DNA of 64,000 bases from Kushneria phyllosphaerae (GTDB taxonomy: Bacteria; Pseudomonadota; Gammaproteobacteria; Pseudomonadales; Halomonadaceae). The first letter of the stretch is position 1; every line of letters starts with the position of its first letter. Where the stretch lies: contig NZ_ONZI01000003.1 of assembly GCF_900312995.1 (NCBI RefSeq), positions 434,001 to 498,000 of the forward strand, written 5' to 3'. Both the position numbers and the translations under genes were made by a program. Below are positions 47,019 through 56,399 of the stretch, piece after piece. The notes beneath the pieces are model-generated. The model did not search any database. It was not told the origin of the DNA and was given only the letters and a program-made list of their open reading frames with translations.

Positions 47019-48258
47019 GGATGCCACAGAAGGCGCGCTGGCGTCCTTTTGTCGCATGGAGGGAAGCTCAAGCGTGACACGGCAACCCGAGGATTACATG
47101 GCTCGCGCGTTGCATCTGGCGCGTCGCGGGCTATATACGACCGATCCCAACCCGCGAGTAGGCTGTGTGTTGGTGCGTGGTAATCAGGTGGTGGGAGAAG
47201 GCTGGCATGAGCTCACCGGTGAGCCCCATGCCGAGATTCATGCTCTGCGCGCGGCAGGTGAGGCGGCGCGCGGGGCAACGGCCTATGTCACACTGGAACC
47301 CTGCTCGCATTATGGCCGCACTGGCCCCTGTGCCAAGGCGCTGGCAGAGGCGGGTGTCGATGTGGTCGTGGCCGCCATGCTCGATCCCAACCCTCAGGTG
47401 TCCGGTCGTGGTATCGCGATGCTGGAAGCGGCAGGCGTTGGCACGCGCGTTGGCATGCTGGAAGCGGATGCCCGCGAGCTTAACGTGGGATTTATCTCGC
47501 GCATGTCGCGCTCTCTACCCCACGTCCGGCTCAAGATGGCGATGAGCCTGGATGGCCGCACGGCCATGGCCAGCGGCGAATCGAAATGGATTACCGGTGA
47601 GCGCGCACGTCGTGATGTGCAGCATCTGCGCGCGCGCTCGAGTGCCATTCTCAGTGGCGTCGCCTCGGTCATTCGCGATGACAGCCGATTGACCGTGCGC
47701 GTTGATCAGCTCAGCCGGCCGGAATCGCATGCTGTTCAGGTCTCGCATGAGCGAGGGGTACGTCAGCCGCTGCGGGTGATCGTTGATTCGACCCTGTCCC
47801 TGCCGGCTTCGGCGCGCTGTCTGACCGAGCCGGGTCGCACGCTGGTGGCCACGGTATCCCCGACAGGCCCCGGTGCACTGGATAACCGGGATCACTTTCG
47901 TCGGCGCGAAGCACTGGTGGCTGCCGGGGCCGAGGTGGTCACGCTGGCGTCAAGCCCGGGTGGCCAGGTCGACCTGGAAGCACTGATGCATTATCTGGCC
48001 GATGTAGAACAGTGCAATGAAGTGCTGCTTGAGAGCGGCTCTCGACTCAGCGGTGCCATGCTGGATGCGGGACTGGTCAATGAGTTGATCATCTATATGG
48101 CGCCGATACTGATGGGTGATGAAGCCCGTGGGCTTTTGACCCTGTCCGGGCTTGAGAAGCTGTCGCAGCGGCGGCAGCTTTCCATTGTCGATGTTCGCGC
48201 CTTCGGCCCTGATTGGCGTATTATCGCGCGCCCCGTCAACGATCATGAAACCTCCTGA
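47008..48258 (+). CDS. ribD: Riboflavin biosynthesis deaminase/reductase RibD
   Basis: 416 residues if started at ATG 47008 (AGGAG 4 bases before, overlapping nrdR); a GTG at 47074 with GGAGGG 10 bases upstream would give 394 residues, nearer the family norm, so the start is open. Deaminase domain: [11 protein letters not shown], the zinc motif EPHAEIHAL and [18 protein letters not shown]. Reductase domain from about residue 170: [34 protein letters not shown]. Catalyses the second and third steps from GTP toward riboflavin. An open frame reaching back to 46528 lies inside nrdR. Confidence 0.95.
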   Translation: MSIEDATEGALASFCRMEGSSSVTRQPEDYMARALHLARRGLYTTDPNPRVGCVLVRGNQVVGEGWHELTGEPHAEIHALRAAGEAARGATAYVTLEPCSHYGRTGPCAKALAEAGVDVVVAAMLDPNPQVSGRGIAMLEAAGVGTRVGMLEADARELNVGFISRMSRSLPHVRLKMAMSLDGRTAMASGESKWITGERARRDVQHLRARSSAILSGVASVIRDDSRLTVRVDQLSRPESHAVQVSHERGVRQPLRVIVDSTLSLPASARCLTEPGRTLVATVSPTGPGALDNRDHFRRREALVAAGAEVVTLASSPGGQVDLEALMHYLADVEQCNEVLLESGSRLSGAMLDAGLVNELIIYMAPILMGDEARGLLTLSGLEKLSQRRQLSIVDVRAFGPDWRIIARPVNDHETS

Positions 48259-48345
48259 TCAGGACAGGCTCAACGCCCTGATCATCAGGGAGGCATTCAT
48301 CCAGGCAACCCTGCATCGAAAGGAGCGGCTTAGCCGGCAAGCGTT

Positions 48346-49500
48346 ATGAGTCAGTCAACGGGCAACTTCGCTTCCGTGGAAGCGCTGATCGAAGATATTC
48401 GCCAGGGCAGAATGGTCATCCTCATGGATGACGAGGACCGTGAAAATGAAGGCGACCTGATCATGGCCGCCGAGTGCGTGGAAGCCTCACACATCAATTT
48501 CATGGCCCGCTATGCCTGCGGCCTGATTTGCCAGCCCATGCTGCGCGCGCGCTGCGAACAGCTTGGCCTGTCGCTGATGGTCAACGACAACGGCTCCGGC
48601 TTTGGCACCCGCTTTACCGTTTCCATCGAGGCGGCCACTGGCGTCAGTACCGGCATCTCGGCCGCTGATCGAGCGCGAACGGTGCGGGCCGCGGCCTCGC
48701 GTGATGCCAGACCCGGCGATGTGGTCCAGCCCGGCCACATCTTTCCGCTGATGGCGGAAGCCGGCGGGGTTCTGCGGCGCGCCGGGCATACCGAAGCGGC
48801 CTGTGATCTGGCCGCCATGGCCGGTTTCGAGCCGACCGGGGTGATCTGCGAGATCATGAATGAGGACGGCACAATGGCGCGGCGGCCGGAGCTGGAACGC
48901 TTTGCGGCGCTTCATGATATTAAAATCGGCACCATTTCCGATCTGATTCACTACCGCATTCACAATGAGCAGACTGTTGAACATGTGGAGTCACATCCGG
49001 TAGAAACGGACGCTGGCCCCTTTCAGCTGCACTGCTTTCGCGACCGGATCCAGGGCTCTCATCATCTGGCGCTGGTCAAGGGCTCTCCGGAAAGCGATCA
49101 GGCCACGACCGTTCGCGTTCATGTCGCCGATGCCCTGCGTGATCTACTGGGGCTGCGCCGTGATGGCCAGCAGAGCTGGTCCTCGCGTGATGCACTTGAA
49201 GAGATTGCAGCCAGCGAGACCGGCGTGCTGGTGCTGCTCGCCGACCAGCGGGGCATGACGGATTTTCGTGATCAGCTCGATCTTTTTCTGGAGCGACGTC
49301 CGCGAGCCCAGGACCCGCAGACAGACGGCGCCGGCAACTATTTGAGTATCGGTACCGGGGCGCAGATCCTGCGCAGCCTCGGGGTCGGTCGAATGCGTCT
49401 TTTAAGCTCGCCCTGGCGCTTTTCTGCGCTGGCGGGCTTTGGCCTTGAAGTCATCGAACAGGTCAGCAGCGTTGATGACAGCCGCCCGGCGCGGCACTGA
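48346..49500 (+). CDS. ribB: 3,4-dihydroxy-2-butanone-4-phosphate synthase with degenerate GTP cyclohydrolase II domain (RibBX type)
   Basis: 384 residues. N-terminal RibB domain is intact: [30 protein letters not shown], and [32 protein letters not shown]; it makes the four-carbon unit from ribulose-5-P. The C-terminal half (from about residue 215) aligns in layout with GTP cyclohydrolase II but lacks its zinc-binding Cys cluster: where GECLTGD...RCDCG should stand there is [18 protein letters not shown]. So it should not release formate from GTP; a stand-alone ribA elsewhere is expected. Such hybrid proteins are known as RibBX. Start overlaps (ATGA) a 34-codon frame. Confidence 0.92.
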   Translation: MSQSTGNFASVEALIEDIRQGRMVILMDDEDRENEGDLIMAAECVEASHINFMARYACGLICQPMLRARCEQLGLSLMVNDNGSGFGTRFTVSIEAATGVSTGISAADRARTVRAAASRDARPGDVVQPGHIFPLMAEAGGVLRRAGHTEAACDLAAMAGFEPTGVICEIMNEDGTMARRPELERFAALHDIKIGTISDLIHYRIHNEQTVEHVESHPVETDAGPFQLHCFRDRIQGSHHLALVKGSPESDQATTVRVHVADALRDLLGLRRDGQQSWSSRDALEEIAASETGVLVLLADQRGMTDFRDQLDLFLERRPRAQDPQTDGAGNYLSIGTGAQILRSLGVGRMRLLSSPWRFSALAGFGLEVIEQVSSVDDSRPARH

Positions 49501-49610
49501 CAATAGCAATCAATGGCAACGACAGTTTCCGGAAGGGCCCGAACATTACGGGTCCGATGGCTTATATTACACGCTGATGCGTTTTATCAGAGACAACAGG
49601 ATTTCAAGAT

Positions 49611-50129
49611 ATGCAACCGATTGCACAACTGGAAGGGCGTTTCAACGAGATCGATGGCCGCTATGTCATCGTGGTCGGGCGCTTTAACCACCACGTGGTC
49701 GACTCTCTGGTAGAGGGCGCCGTGGACGCGCTGGTGCGTCACGGCGTCGACGAGGCCAATATCGATATTCTTCATGTCCCGGGCGCCTGGGAGCTGCCGC
49801 TGGCGGTCAAGCGTGCGCTGACCCGTATCCAGCCGGATGCCATCATTGCGCTCGGCGCGGTCATTCGCGGCGGGACACCGCATTTCGAGCATGTGGCCGG
49901 CCAGTGCAATGCAGCACTCAATCGTCTGCAACTGGATTTTGATACCCCCATTGCCAACGGTGTGCTGACGGTCAATTCGATCGAGCAGGCCATCGAGCGT
50001 GCCGGTACCAAGGCGGGCAATAAGGGCTTTGAGGCGGCCATGGCGGCCATGGAAATGGTCTCGCTGCTGCGTCAGCTGGGTGGCAACGATGGCCTTGATG
50101 ATGATGCCGACCATGGAGGTGTGGCGTGA
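49611..50129 (+). CDS. ribH: 6,7-dimethyl-8-ribityllumazine synthase
   Basis: 172 residues. Condenses the RibD/RibB products to lumazine in an icosahedral or decameric enzyme. Visible: [51 protein letters not shown] (catalytic His) and [16 protein letters not shown]. 110 bases after ribB, overlapping nusB by GTGA. Confidence 0.96.
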   Translation: MQPIAQLEGRFNEIDGRYVIVVGRFNHHVVDSLVEGAVDALVRHGVDEANIDILHVPGAWELPLAVKRALTRIQPDAIIALGAVIRGGTPHFEHVAGQCNAALNRLQLDFDTPIANGVLTVNSIEQAIERAGTKAGNKGFEAAMAAMEMVSLLRQLGGNDGLDDDADHGGVA

Positions 50130-50632
50130 CCCAGCAAAAACGTGCCCCTTCAAAGCAGCAGCAGGCCCGAAGGGCAGCGCGCGAGCTGACGGTACAGGCA
50201 CTGTATCAGTGGGAAATGACGGGAACGTCGATTTCCCAGGTGGAAACCGAGTTTCGCTCACAAACCGCCGATGACGACCTGGAACCGCATGAGAACTGGG
50301 TTCAGGTCATGAAAATTGCTGATCTGGGGCTTTTTCATCAGCTGCTTCATGGCGTGGCCAGACACTGCGGTGAAATGGATAATCTGATTGCGCCGGCGCT
50401 GGATCGCAAACTGGCAGAACTCGATCGCATCGAGCTTTCCATTCTGCGCCTTGGGGCCTATGAGCTGGCGCATCGGCCGGAGGTACCATACATCTCGGTC
50501 ATCAATGAAGGCATCGAGCTGGCGCGTTCGTTTGGCGCTACCGAGGGGCACAAGTATATCAACTCCATTCTTGATCGACTGGCCAGGAAGCTGCGTGAAG
50601 CCGAGGTTCAGGCACGCAGGCGCCGTGACTGA
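50126..50632 (+). CDS. nusB: Transcription antitermination factor NusB
   Basis: 168 residues from GTG 50126. All-helical RNA-binding factor that with NusE binds boxA in rRNA leaders. [19 protein letters not shown] and [39 protein letters not shown] and [16 protein letters not shown] are diagnostic. Coupled to ribH. Confidence 0.96.
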   Translation: MTQQKRAPSKQQQARRAARELTVQALYQWEMTGTSISQVETEFRSQTADDDLEPHENWVQVMKIADLGLFHQLLHGVARHCGEMDNLIAPALDRKLAELDRIELSILRLGAYELAHRPEVPYISVINEGIELARSFGATEGHKYINSILDRLARKLREAEVQARRRRD

Positions 50633-50714
50633 GCATGGCCCATCCGCAGCATGGCCTGTGCATGAAGGTCACTGATCAGCGCTTTCCTTCACCTGTCAGG
50701 GAGATGTCCGGGCG

Positions 50715-51752
50715 ATGAGCGATGCAGCCACTCCTGGCGAGTTTGAACTCATCAGGCGTTATTTCATGCAGGACGTTGAACCCGCCTGCCGCTCGGATCA
50801 GGTCTCGCCGCATCAGGCTCGCGCCGGGGTCGTGCTGGGGCAGGGGGATGACTGCGCGCTGCTGGCGCCGTCGGCCGGCTGCCGGCTGGCGGTCAGTGTA
50901 GACACGTCGCTGGCCGATGTGCACTTTCCGGGCGATGCCTCGGCAGAAGCGATCGGCCATCGTGCGCTGGCGGTCAATCTAAGCGATCTGGCTGCCATGG
51001 GGGCTAGGCCGCGCTGGTTTGTGCTGGCGTTGACGTTGCCGGAGGTCGACGAGCAGTGGCTTGAAGGTTTTGCCCGCGGGCTATACGGGCTGGCGCAAGC
51101 GCATGATATTGCCCTGGTTGGCGGGGACATTACCTGCGGTCGGGAGCTCTCCATTACCATTACCGTGCATGGCGATGTGCCTGATGACGAGGCCATTACC
51201 CGTCACGGCGCTCGCCCCGGCGACCTGCTGGCCGTGACCGGTGTATTGGGCAGTGCCCATGGCGGTCTGCGCGCCTGGTTTGACGGGCAACGCGATGAGC
51301 GCCATCCGCTGGTAAAGGCGTATTTGCGCCCCGCTCCCCGCGTGAGTGAGGCCATGAGCATTCGTCATCTGGTCTCGGGCGGTCTTGATATCTCTGACGG
51401 TCTTCTGGCAGATCTGGGCCATCTTTGCGCACGCTCCGGCGTGGGTGCCTGTCTTGATGCGAACGCCATTCCGCTGGATCAGGCGCTGGTTGAATCGCTG
51501 GGCGCTCAGGAGGCGCTTGAAGCTGCGCTCAACGGTGGGGATGACTATGAGCTGTTGCTGGCACTGGCGCCCGACCGGGAAGCGGCGGTTCGTCAGGCAC
51601 TCGAAGCTGTGGGCGGCGCGCTGCATGTCATTGGTCGAGTGACGGCCGAGCCCGGCATCACTGGTGTCGTATCGACTGGCCGCGGCTGGCAGCACTTTCA
51701 TGCGCAGGATCAGCAGGCTCAGTCACATCGCGGCACGGGAGCAACCTCATGA
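50715..51752 (+). CDS. thiL: Thiamine-monophosphate kinase
   Basis: 345 residues. Phosphorylates thiamine-P to thiamine diphosphate. AIRS-like fold with VLGQGDDCALL, VSVDTSLADVHF, LAVNLSDLAAMGARP, GGDITCGRELSITITVHG and LDISDGLLADLGH. Overlaps pgpA by ATGA. Small gap of 82 bases after nusB. Confidence 0.96.
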   Translation: MSDAATPGEFELIRRYFMQDVEPACRSDQVSPHQARAGVVLGQGDDCALLAPSAGCRLAVSVDTSLADVHFPGDASAEAIGHRALAVNLSDLAAMGARPRWFVLALTLPEVDEQWLEGFARGLYGLAQAHDIALVGGDITCGRELSITITVHGDVPDDEAITRHGARPGDLLAVTGVLGSAHGGLRAWFDGQRDERHPLVKAYLRPAPRVSEAMSIRHLVSGGLDISDGLLADLGHLCARSGVGACLDANAIPLDQALVESLGAQEALEAALNGGDDYELLLALAPDREAAVRQALEAVGGALHVIGRVTAEPGITGVVSTGRGWQHFHAQDQQAQSHRGTGATS

Positions 51753-52222
51753 ACCGTGCGCCTGCAAGCATCTGGCGCCGCCCCGTGCACTTTCTGGCCT
51801 TCGGGCTGGGGAGTGGCGCTGCGCCCTTTGCCCCGGGAACCTTCGGGACCCTGGCGGCCATTCCCTTTTACTGGCTGATGTCGACGCTGCCGCTGGGGAC
51901 CTACCTGGCGATTCTGGCCGTGGCCACCATCATTGGTATCTATCTTTGTGATCGCACCTCGAAGGACCTGGGGGTACATGATCATTCGGGGATCGTCTGG
52001 GACGAGTTCGTCGGCTACTGGCTGACCATGGCGGCGGTGCCGTTTTCCTGGCAGTCCGCGCTGTGGGGCTTTGTCATCTTTCGGGTCTTTGATGTCATCA
52101 AACCCTGGCCGGTGCGCACGGTAGACCGCCGTGTCGCAGGCGGTTTTGGCATTATGGCCGATGATGTTCTGGCCGGGGTCTATGCCTGGAGTGTGATGCA
52201 CGTGTGGCTTTGGCTACATTGA
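51749..52222 (+). CDS. pgpA: Phosphatidylglycerophosphatase A
   Basis: 157 residues, integral membrane, three to four helices. Dephosphorylates phosphatidylglycerol-P. FGLGSGAAPFAPGTFGTLAA, DHSGIVWDEFVGYW, RVFDVIKPWPVRTVD and ADDVLAGVYA match the family. Confidence 0.96.
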   Translation: MNRAPASIWRRPVHFLAFGLGSGAAPFAPGTFGTLAAIPFYWLMSTLPLGTYLAILAVATIIGIYLCDRTSKDLGVHDHSGIVWDEFVGYWLTMAAVPFSWQSALWGFVIFRVFDVIKPWPVRTVDRRVAGGFGIMADDVLAGVYAWSVMHVWLWLH

Positions 52223-52317
52223 TATGACGTAAAGCGCAAATATCACTATCGCAGCGGTCACCCGTGCCAGCGATTCCGGCCCGGTCATGATCTCTTGTGT
52301 CGACCCGGGGAGCGTTG

Positions 52318-53715
52318 ATGAAAAGGAAAGTGACAGCTGCACTGACAGCTCTTGTCGTTCTGGCATTGGTGCTCTGGCTGGGCGCCCTTGCCTGGAGTCG
52401 TCATGAAGTGCAGTCCCGTATGGCGGGACAGGTCGCCGACATCAATGCACTGGCCGGGGTTCGCGCGATCAATACCATCGACCGCGATGGCTTCTTTTCC
52501 GCCAGTGGAACGCTCCGGGTCATAATGGCCGACAATGACGCGGATGCGCCCGCGGGGGTGATCGACTGGCGCGTCGCCTACGGTATTTTGAGCACCCGCT
52601 TTTCGGGTCAGGGCGATATCAGAACCCGTGACGGCAAGGCCTTGCTGGCCGATGAGCTTTCCAAAGGCGAGCAGGTCGATTTTGATGCTCGCATCCGGCA
52701 TCTGAGCCATGATCTGACCCTCAACGCCAGATTTCCCGACACGATGCGCTATCAAGGCCTGAGCGGCCAGAGCCAAAACACACAGGAACAAAACACGCAG
52801 GCACAGGGCATGACTCTGCTCTTTTCCGGGGCTCGATTGGGTCTTGATGAGAATGAACAGGGGCTGCGTCTTGACGGCCAGTGGTCAGAACTGGCGCAGC
52901 AGAGCCCTCAGCGTCAGGTACATCTTGGCGAAACACACTGGTCGATGCTGTTTCCAGCCGACGACGCTGATCAGACGGACGATACGCCAGAGGGACGGCC
53001 CGGCCGACTGGACAGTCTGGACATCAGCGATGCCCGGCTGCAACGACAGGGGGGCCTCCCCCTGACACTGAGCAATCTTCATCTTGAAGGCAGCACGCAT
53101 CATGAGCGTCAGGAGTTCAGCTATCTATTGAAGGCGCAGCTGGGCAATGCTGCATTTTCCGAGCAGCAGCTGGGGAGCGCCTCGCTGGATGCGATGGTGC
53201 GGCGAATCAATGAGCCGGCAGCGCGCGCGCTGCTACAGACCATGGGACGCGATATCCGTCAGCGCTGGCAGAATGCACGGCAGCAGCCGACCCAGGACAA
53301 TGCCGGGGCGCAGGGCATGGCCGCCGGCGACGTCAGGGACTCGAATGACGTGCATGACCTTGCCTCGCTGATGACGCCTTGGCAGGAAGCCTTTTTTGCC
53401 GTGATGAGTGATTCCCCACAGGTGGTGGTCCATCAGCTACAGCTGGAAAGCCCGATGCTGGATCAACAGATGCATCTGGATGGCGAGCTGACATTGGATG
53501 GCGCGAACATCAAAACGACCCGTGTCGAGCAGTTGCAAACCTCCTGGGGGCGGGCGGCGTTCAAGCGTCGGCTTGACGGTCAATTCACGCTTCACAATGC
53601 ACCACCGCTGCTGGCGCTGGTGGCCGGGCAGTCCCCTGATCAGGACACGCTGGAACTCGCCATTCGAAAAGGGGTCTTTTTGGTCAATGATGAGCCCTGG
53701 TTCCTATTGAACTAG
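52318..53715 (+). CDS. DUF945 family (YdgA-like) protein
   Basis: 465 residues from ATG 52318, with GGGGAG before it. One N-terminal membrane helix (ALTALVVLALVLWLGALAW), then a periplasmic/extracytoplasmic part dominated by beta-like segments, with WRVAYGILSTRFSGQGDI, LDISDARLQRQGGLPLTLSNLHLEGS, and a C-terminal VVHQLQLESPMLDQ ... FKRRLDGQFTLHNAP. Layout matches the DUF945/YdgA family of unknown function. No close functional partner among its neighbours. Confidence 0.72.
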   Translation: MKRKVTAALTALVVLALVLWLGALAWSRHEVQSRMAGQVADINALAGVRAINTIDRDGFFSASGTLRVIMADNDADAPAGVIDWRVAYGILSTRFSGQGDIRTRDGKALLADELSKGEQVDFDARIRHLSHDLTLNARFPDTMRYQGLSGQSQNTQEQNTQAQGMTLLFSGARLGLDENEQGLRLDGQWSELAQQSPQRQVHLGETHWSMLFPADDADQTDDTPEGRPGRLDSLDISDARLQRQGGLPLTLSNLHLEGSTHHERQEFSYLLKAQLGNAAFSEQQLGSASLDAMVRRINEPAARALLQTMGRDIRQRWQNARQQPTQDNAGAQGMAAGDVRDSNDVHDLASLMTPWQEAFFAVMSDSPQVVVHQLQLESPMLDQQMHLDGELTLDGANIKTTRVEQLQTSWGRAAFKRRLDGQFTLHNAPPLLALVAGQSPDQDTLELAIRKGVFLVNDEPWFLLN

Positions 53716-53754
53716 GCTCTTGATCACGACAGGGGTTCTTCAGGAATGCATTAC

Positions 53755-53780
53755 GCGGCTGCCTTTGGCAGCCGCTGTCA
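53755..53780 (+). terminator. probable terminator after the DUF945 gene
   Basis: Perfect 9-bp stem GCGGCTGCC / GGCAGCCGC with a TTT loop; followed by TGTCATTTTG, a weak T-rich tail. Confidence 0.55.
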
Positions 53781-53815
53781 TTTTGATCTGTTGATGCCTT
53801 TGGCACGATGCCGGA

Positions 53816-53843
53816 CTTGATAACGGGGTGTGGTGCCCGCATT
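53816..53843 (+). promoter_or_regulatory. candidate heat-shock (sigma-32) promoter of the Lon gene
   Basis: CTTGATA, 13 bases, CCCGCATT; compare CTTGAAA-n13-CCCCATnT. Lies about 95 bases before the chosen start, and lon genes are often sigma-32 dependent. Confidence 0.4.
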
Positions 53844-53936
53844 GCCAGAAACAACAGGTAACGTCAGGCATGTGTTGTCTTGCCTACAGACACGACATCC
53901 GGCGAACGATTGCGAACAGGGAAGAGCAGGTTGCCC

Positions 53937-56336
53937 ATGAGCGAAGAAGATCAGTCCGACTACACCATCGAGCCCGCTGACGACAACGGGAGTGCCATGA
54001 CCCAGGCCGTGGTGCCTGCCAGTGAGTATCTGCCTGACAGGCTCTATCTGCTGCCAGTACACAATCGCCCCTTTTTTCCGGCTCAGGTTCAGCCACTGTT
54101 ACTCGACCGCAAGCGCTGGAGTGACACGCTTGAGCAGGTCGGCAACACCTCGCACCATATCGTGGGGCTGATCTTTATCGGCGATACCGGTGCTGATCCA
54201 TCGCCGGAAGAGTTCCCGGTATATGGCACCGCCGTGCGCGTTCACCGCGCTGAAAACAATCAGGAGCAGCTGCAGTTCATCGCTCAGGGGCTGCGTCGTT
54301 TCAGGATTACCCGCTGGCTGTCGCAGGAGCCGCCCTATCTTGTCGAGGTTCAATACCCCAAAGAGGCGGTGGATAAACAGGCCGATGAGACGCGGGCCTA
54401 TGCGATGGCCATCATCAATGGCATCAAGGAGCTTTTGCCCATCAACCCGCTTTATGGGGAAGAGCTCAAGCACTATCTCAACCGCTTCAGCCCCAATGAG
54501 CCCGGCCCCCTGACCGATTTTGCCGCGGCCATCACCTCGGCCCGTGGTCCAGAGCTTCAATCGGTGCTGGAGACGCTGCCGGTGCTGGAGCGCATGCAGG
54601 TGGTGCTGCCACTGCTGCGCAAGGAGATCGAGGTGGCGCAGCTGCAAAGCGAGATCTCCGAGCAGGTCAACGCGCAGATGCAGGAGCGCCAGCGCGAGTT
54701 CTTTCTGCGCGAGCAGCTCAAGGTTATCCAGAAAGAGCTGGGCATCTCCAAGGACGACCGGGAAAACGATGTCGATACCTTCCGTGAACGTCTGGCAGAC
54801 AAGGTCGTGCCGGAACGTGTGCAGGCCCGAATTGATGACGAGCTTGGCAAGCTGTCAGTGTTGGAAACCGGCTCACCTGAATATGGCACCACGCGTAACT
54901 ACCTCGACTGGTTGACCGCGCTGCCCTGGGGGATCACTTCCGAGGACCAGCTGGACCTGCCGCATGCTCGCCACGTACTCAACCGTGATCATGACGGGTT
55001 GCAGGACGTCAAGGACCGCATCATCGAATTTCTTGCCGAAGGCGCCTTCAAGGGTGATGTCGGTGGGTCGATTCTGCTGCTGGTTGGACCGCCCGGGGTC
55101 GGCAAGACGTCCGTGGGTCGATCGATTGCTGAAGCACTGGGCCGCAAGTTCTATCGCTTCTCGGTGGGCGGCATGCGCGATGAGGCCGAGATCAAGGGCC
55201 ACCGCCGCACCTACATTGGCGCCATGCCCGGCAAGCTGGTGCAGGCGATGAAGGAAGTCGATGTCGAGAACCCGGTCATCATGCTCGATGAGATCGACAA
55301 GCTGGGTCAGTCCTTTCAGGGCGATCCGGCCTCGGCGCTGCTGGAGGTGCTTGACCCGGAGCAGAACGTCGACTTTCTCGATCACTATCTCGACGTGCGC
55401 ATGGACCTTTCCAAGGTACTGTTTGTCTGCACGGCCAACCAGCTCGACACGATTCCTGCCGCACTTCTGGATCGCATGGAGCAGATTCGACTGGCCGGCT
55501 ATATCGCCGAGGAGAAGGTGGCGATTGCCAAAAACCACCTCTGGCCAAGACTGCTTGAACGTGACCGCATTCCCAAAAAGCGCATCAATCTGACCGATGC
55601 CGCCCTCAAGCACGTCATCGAGGGCTATGCACGAGAATCCGGCGTGCGTCAGCTTGAAAAGCAGCTGCATCGCATCGTGCGAAAGGCCGCCGTCAAACTG
55701 CTGGAAGAGGATCTGGAAACGGTCAAGGTGTCGGTCAATAATCTTGAGGAGTTTCTGGGAGCGCCGATCTTTCGCAAGGAGAAGGTGCTCAAGGGTGTGG
55801 GTGTGGTCACGGGCCTTGCCTGGACGGCCATGGGCGGTGCCACCCTGCCCATCGAGGCCACACGGGTGCATGGTCTGCAACGCGGCATCAAGCTGACCGG
55901 CAAGCTGGGCGACGTCATGCAGGAGTCTGCCAATCTGGCTTATAGTTTCGTACTCGGCCATCTGCAGGAGTTTGGCGCACAGCCGGGCTACTTTGATCAG
56001 GCCTTTATCCACCTGCACGTGCCGGAAGGAGCCACACCCAAGGATGGCCCTTCTGCCGGGGTCACGATGACCACGGCGCTGCTGTCACTGGCGCGCGGGC
56101 AGGACATCAATCGATCGCTGGCCATGACGGGAGAAATTACCCTGACCGGACAGGTACTGCCGGTGGGCGGCATTCGCGAGAAGGTGATCGCGGCCCGGCG
56201 CAGTGCCATCTTCGAGCTGATTTTGCCCCAGGCCAACCAGCGCGACTTTGATGAGCTGCCGGATTTTCTGAAAGAGGGCATGACCGTAAACTTTGCTCGC
56301 ACCTATCAGGATGTGGCCAAGGTCGTGTTTGGCTGA
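53937..56336 (+). CDS. asrA: ATP-dependent Lon-type protease (AsrA-like)
   Basis: 799 residues from ATG 53937. Order: N-terminal LON substrate domain (about 40-240), coiled coil with QERQREFFLREQLKVIQKELG, AAA+ module with Walker A GPPGVGKTSVGRS and Walker B VIMLDEIDKLG, and the Ser-Lys protease domain with catalytic Ser in KDGPSAGVTM and Lys in GGIREKVIAARR. It stands apart from the clpPX-lon-hup block where classical lon sits, and its N-terminus (LYLLPVHNRPFFPAQVQPLLL) resembles the second Lon of pseudomonads, AsrA, which is tied to heat-shock control under aminoglycoside stress. Paralog assignment is inference. Confidence 0.9.
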   Translation: MSEEDQSDYTIEPADDNGSAMTQAVVPASEYLPDRLYLLPVHNRPFFPAQVQPLLLDRKRWSDTLEQVGNTSHHIVGLIFIGDTGADPSPEEFPVYGTAVRVHRAENNQEQLQFIAQGLRRFRITRWLSQEPPYLVEVQYPKEAVDKQADETRAYAMAIINGIKELLPINPLYGEELKHYLNRFSPNEPGPLTDFAAAITSARGPELQSVLETLPVLERMQVVLPLLRKEIEVAQLQSEISEQVNAQMQERQREFFLREQLKVIQKELGISKDDRENDVDTFRERLADKVVPERVQARIDDELGKLSVLETGSPEYGTTRNYLDWLTALPWGITSEDQLDLPHARHVLNRDHDGLQDVKDRIIEFLAEGAFKGDVGGSILLLVGPPGVGKTSVGRSIAEALGRKFYRFSVGGMRDEAEIKGHRRTYIGAMPGKLVQAMKEVDVENPVIMLDEIDKLGQSFQGDPASALLEVLDPEQNVDFLDHYLDVRMDLSKVLFVCTANQLDTIPAALLDRMEQIRLAGYIAEEKVAIAKNHLWPRLLERDRIPKKRINLTDAALKHVIEGYARESGVRQLEKQLHRIVRKAAVKLLEEDLETVKVSVNNLEEFLGAPIFRKEKVLKGVGVVTGLAWTAMGGATLPIEATRVHGLQRGIKLTGKLGDVMQESANLAYSFVLGHLQEFGAQPGYFDQAFIHLHVPEGATPKDGPSAGVTMTTALLSLARGQDINRSLAMTGEITLTGQVLPVGGIREKVIAARRSAIFELILPQANQRDFDELPDFLKEGMTVNFARTYQDVAKVVFG

Positions 56337-56351
56337 TCAAGCCCTTGAAAG

Positions 56352-56381
56352 AAAAAGCCGCCCTGACCGGGCGGCTTTTTT
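56352..56381. terminator. bidirectional terminator between the Lon and dihydroxyacetone kinase genes
   Basis: 12-bp stem AAAAAGCCGCCC / GGGCGGCTTTTT with a 5-base loop; A and T runs on both sides. Confidence 0.92.
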
Positions 56382-56399
56382 AATACCTCTTTCAAAAGC

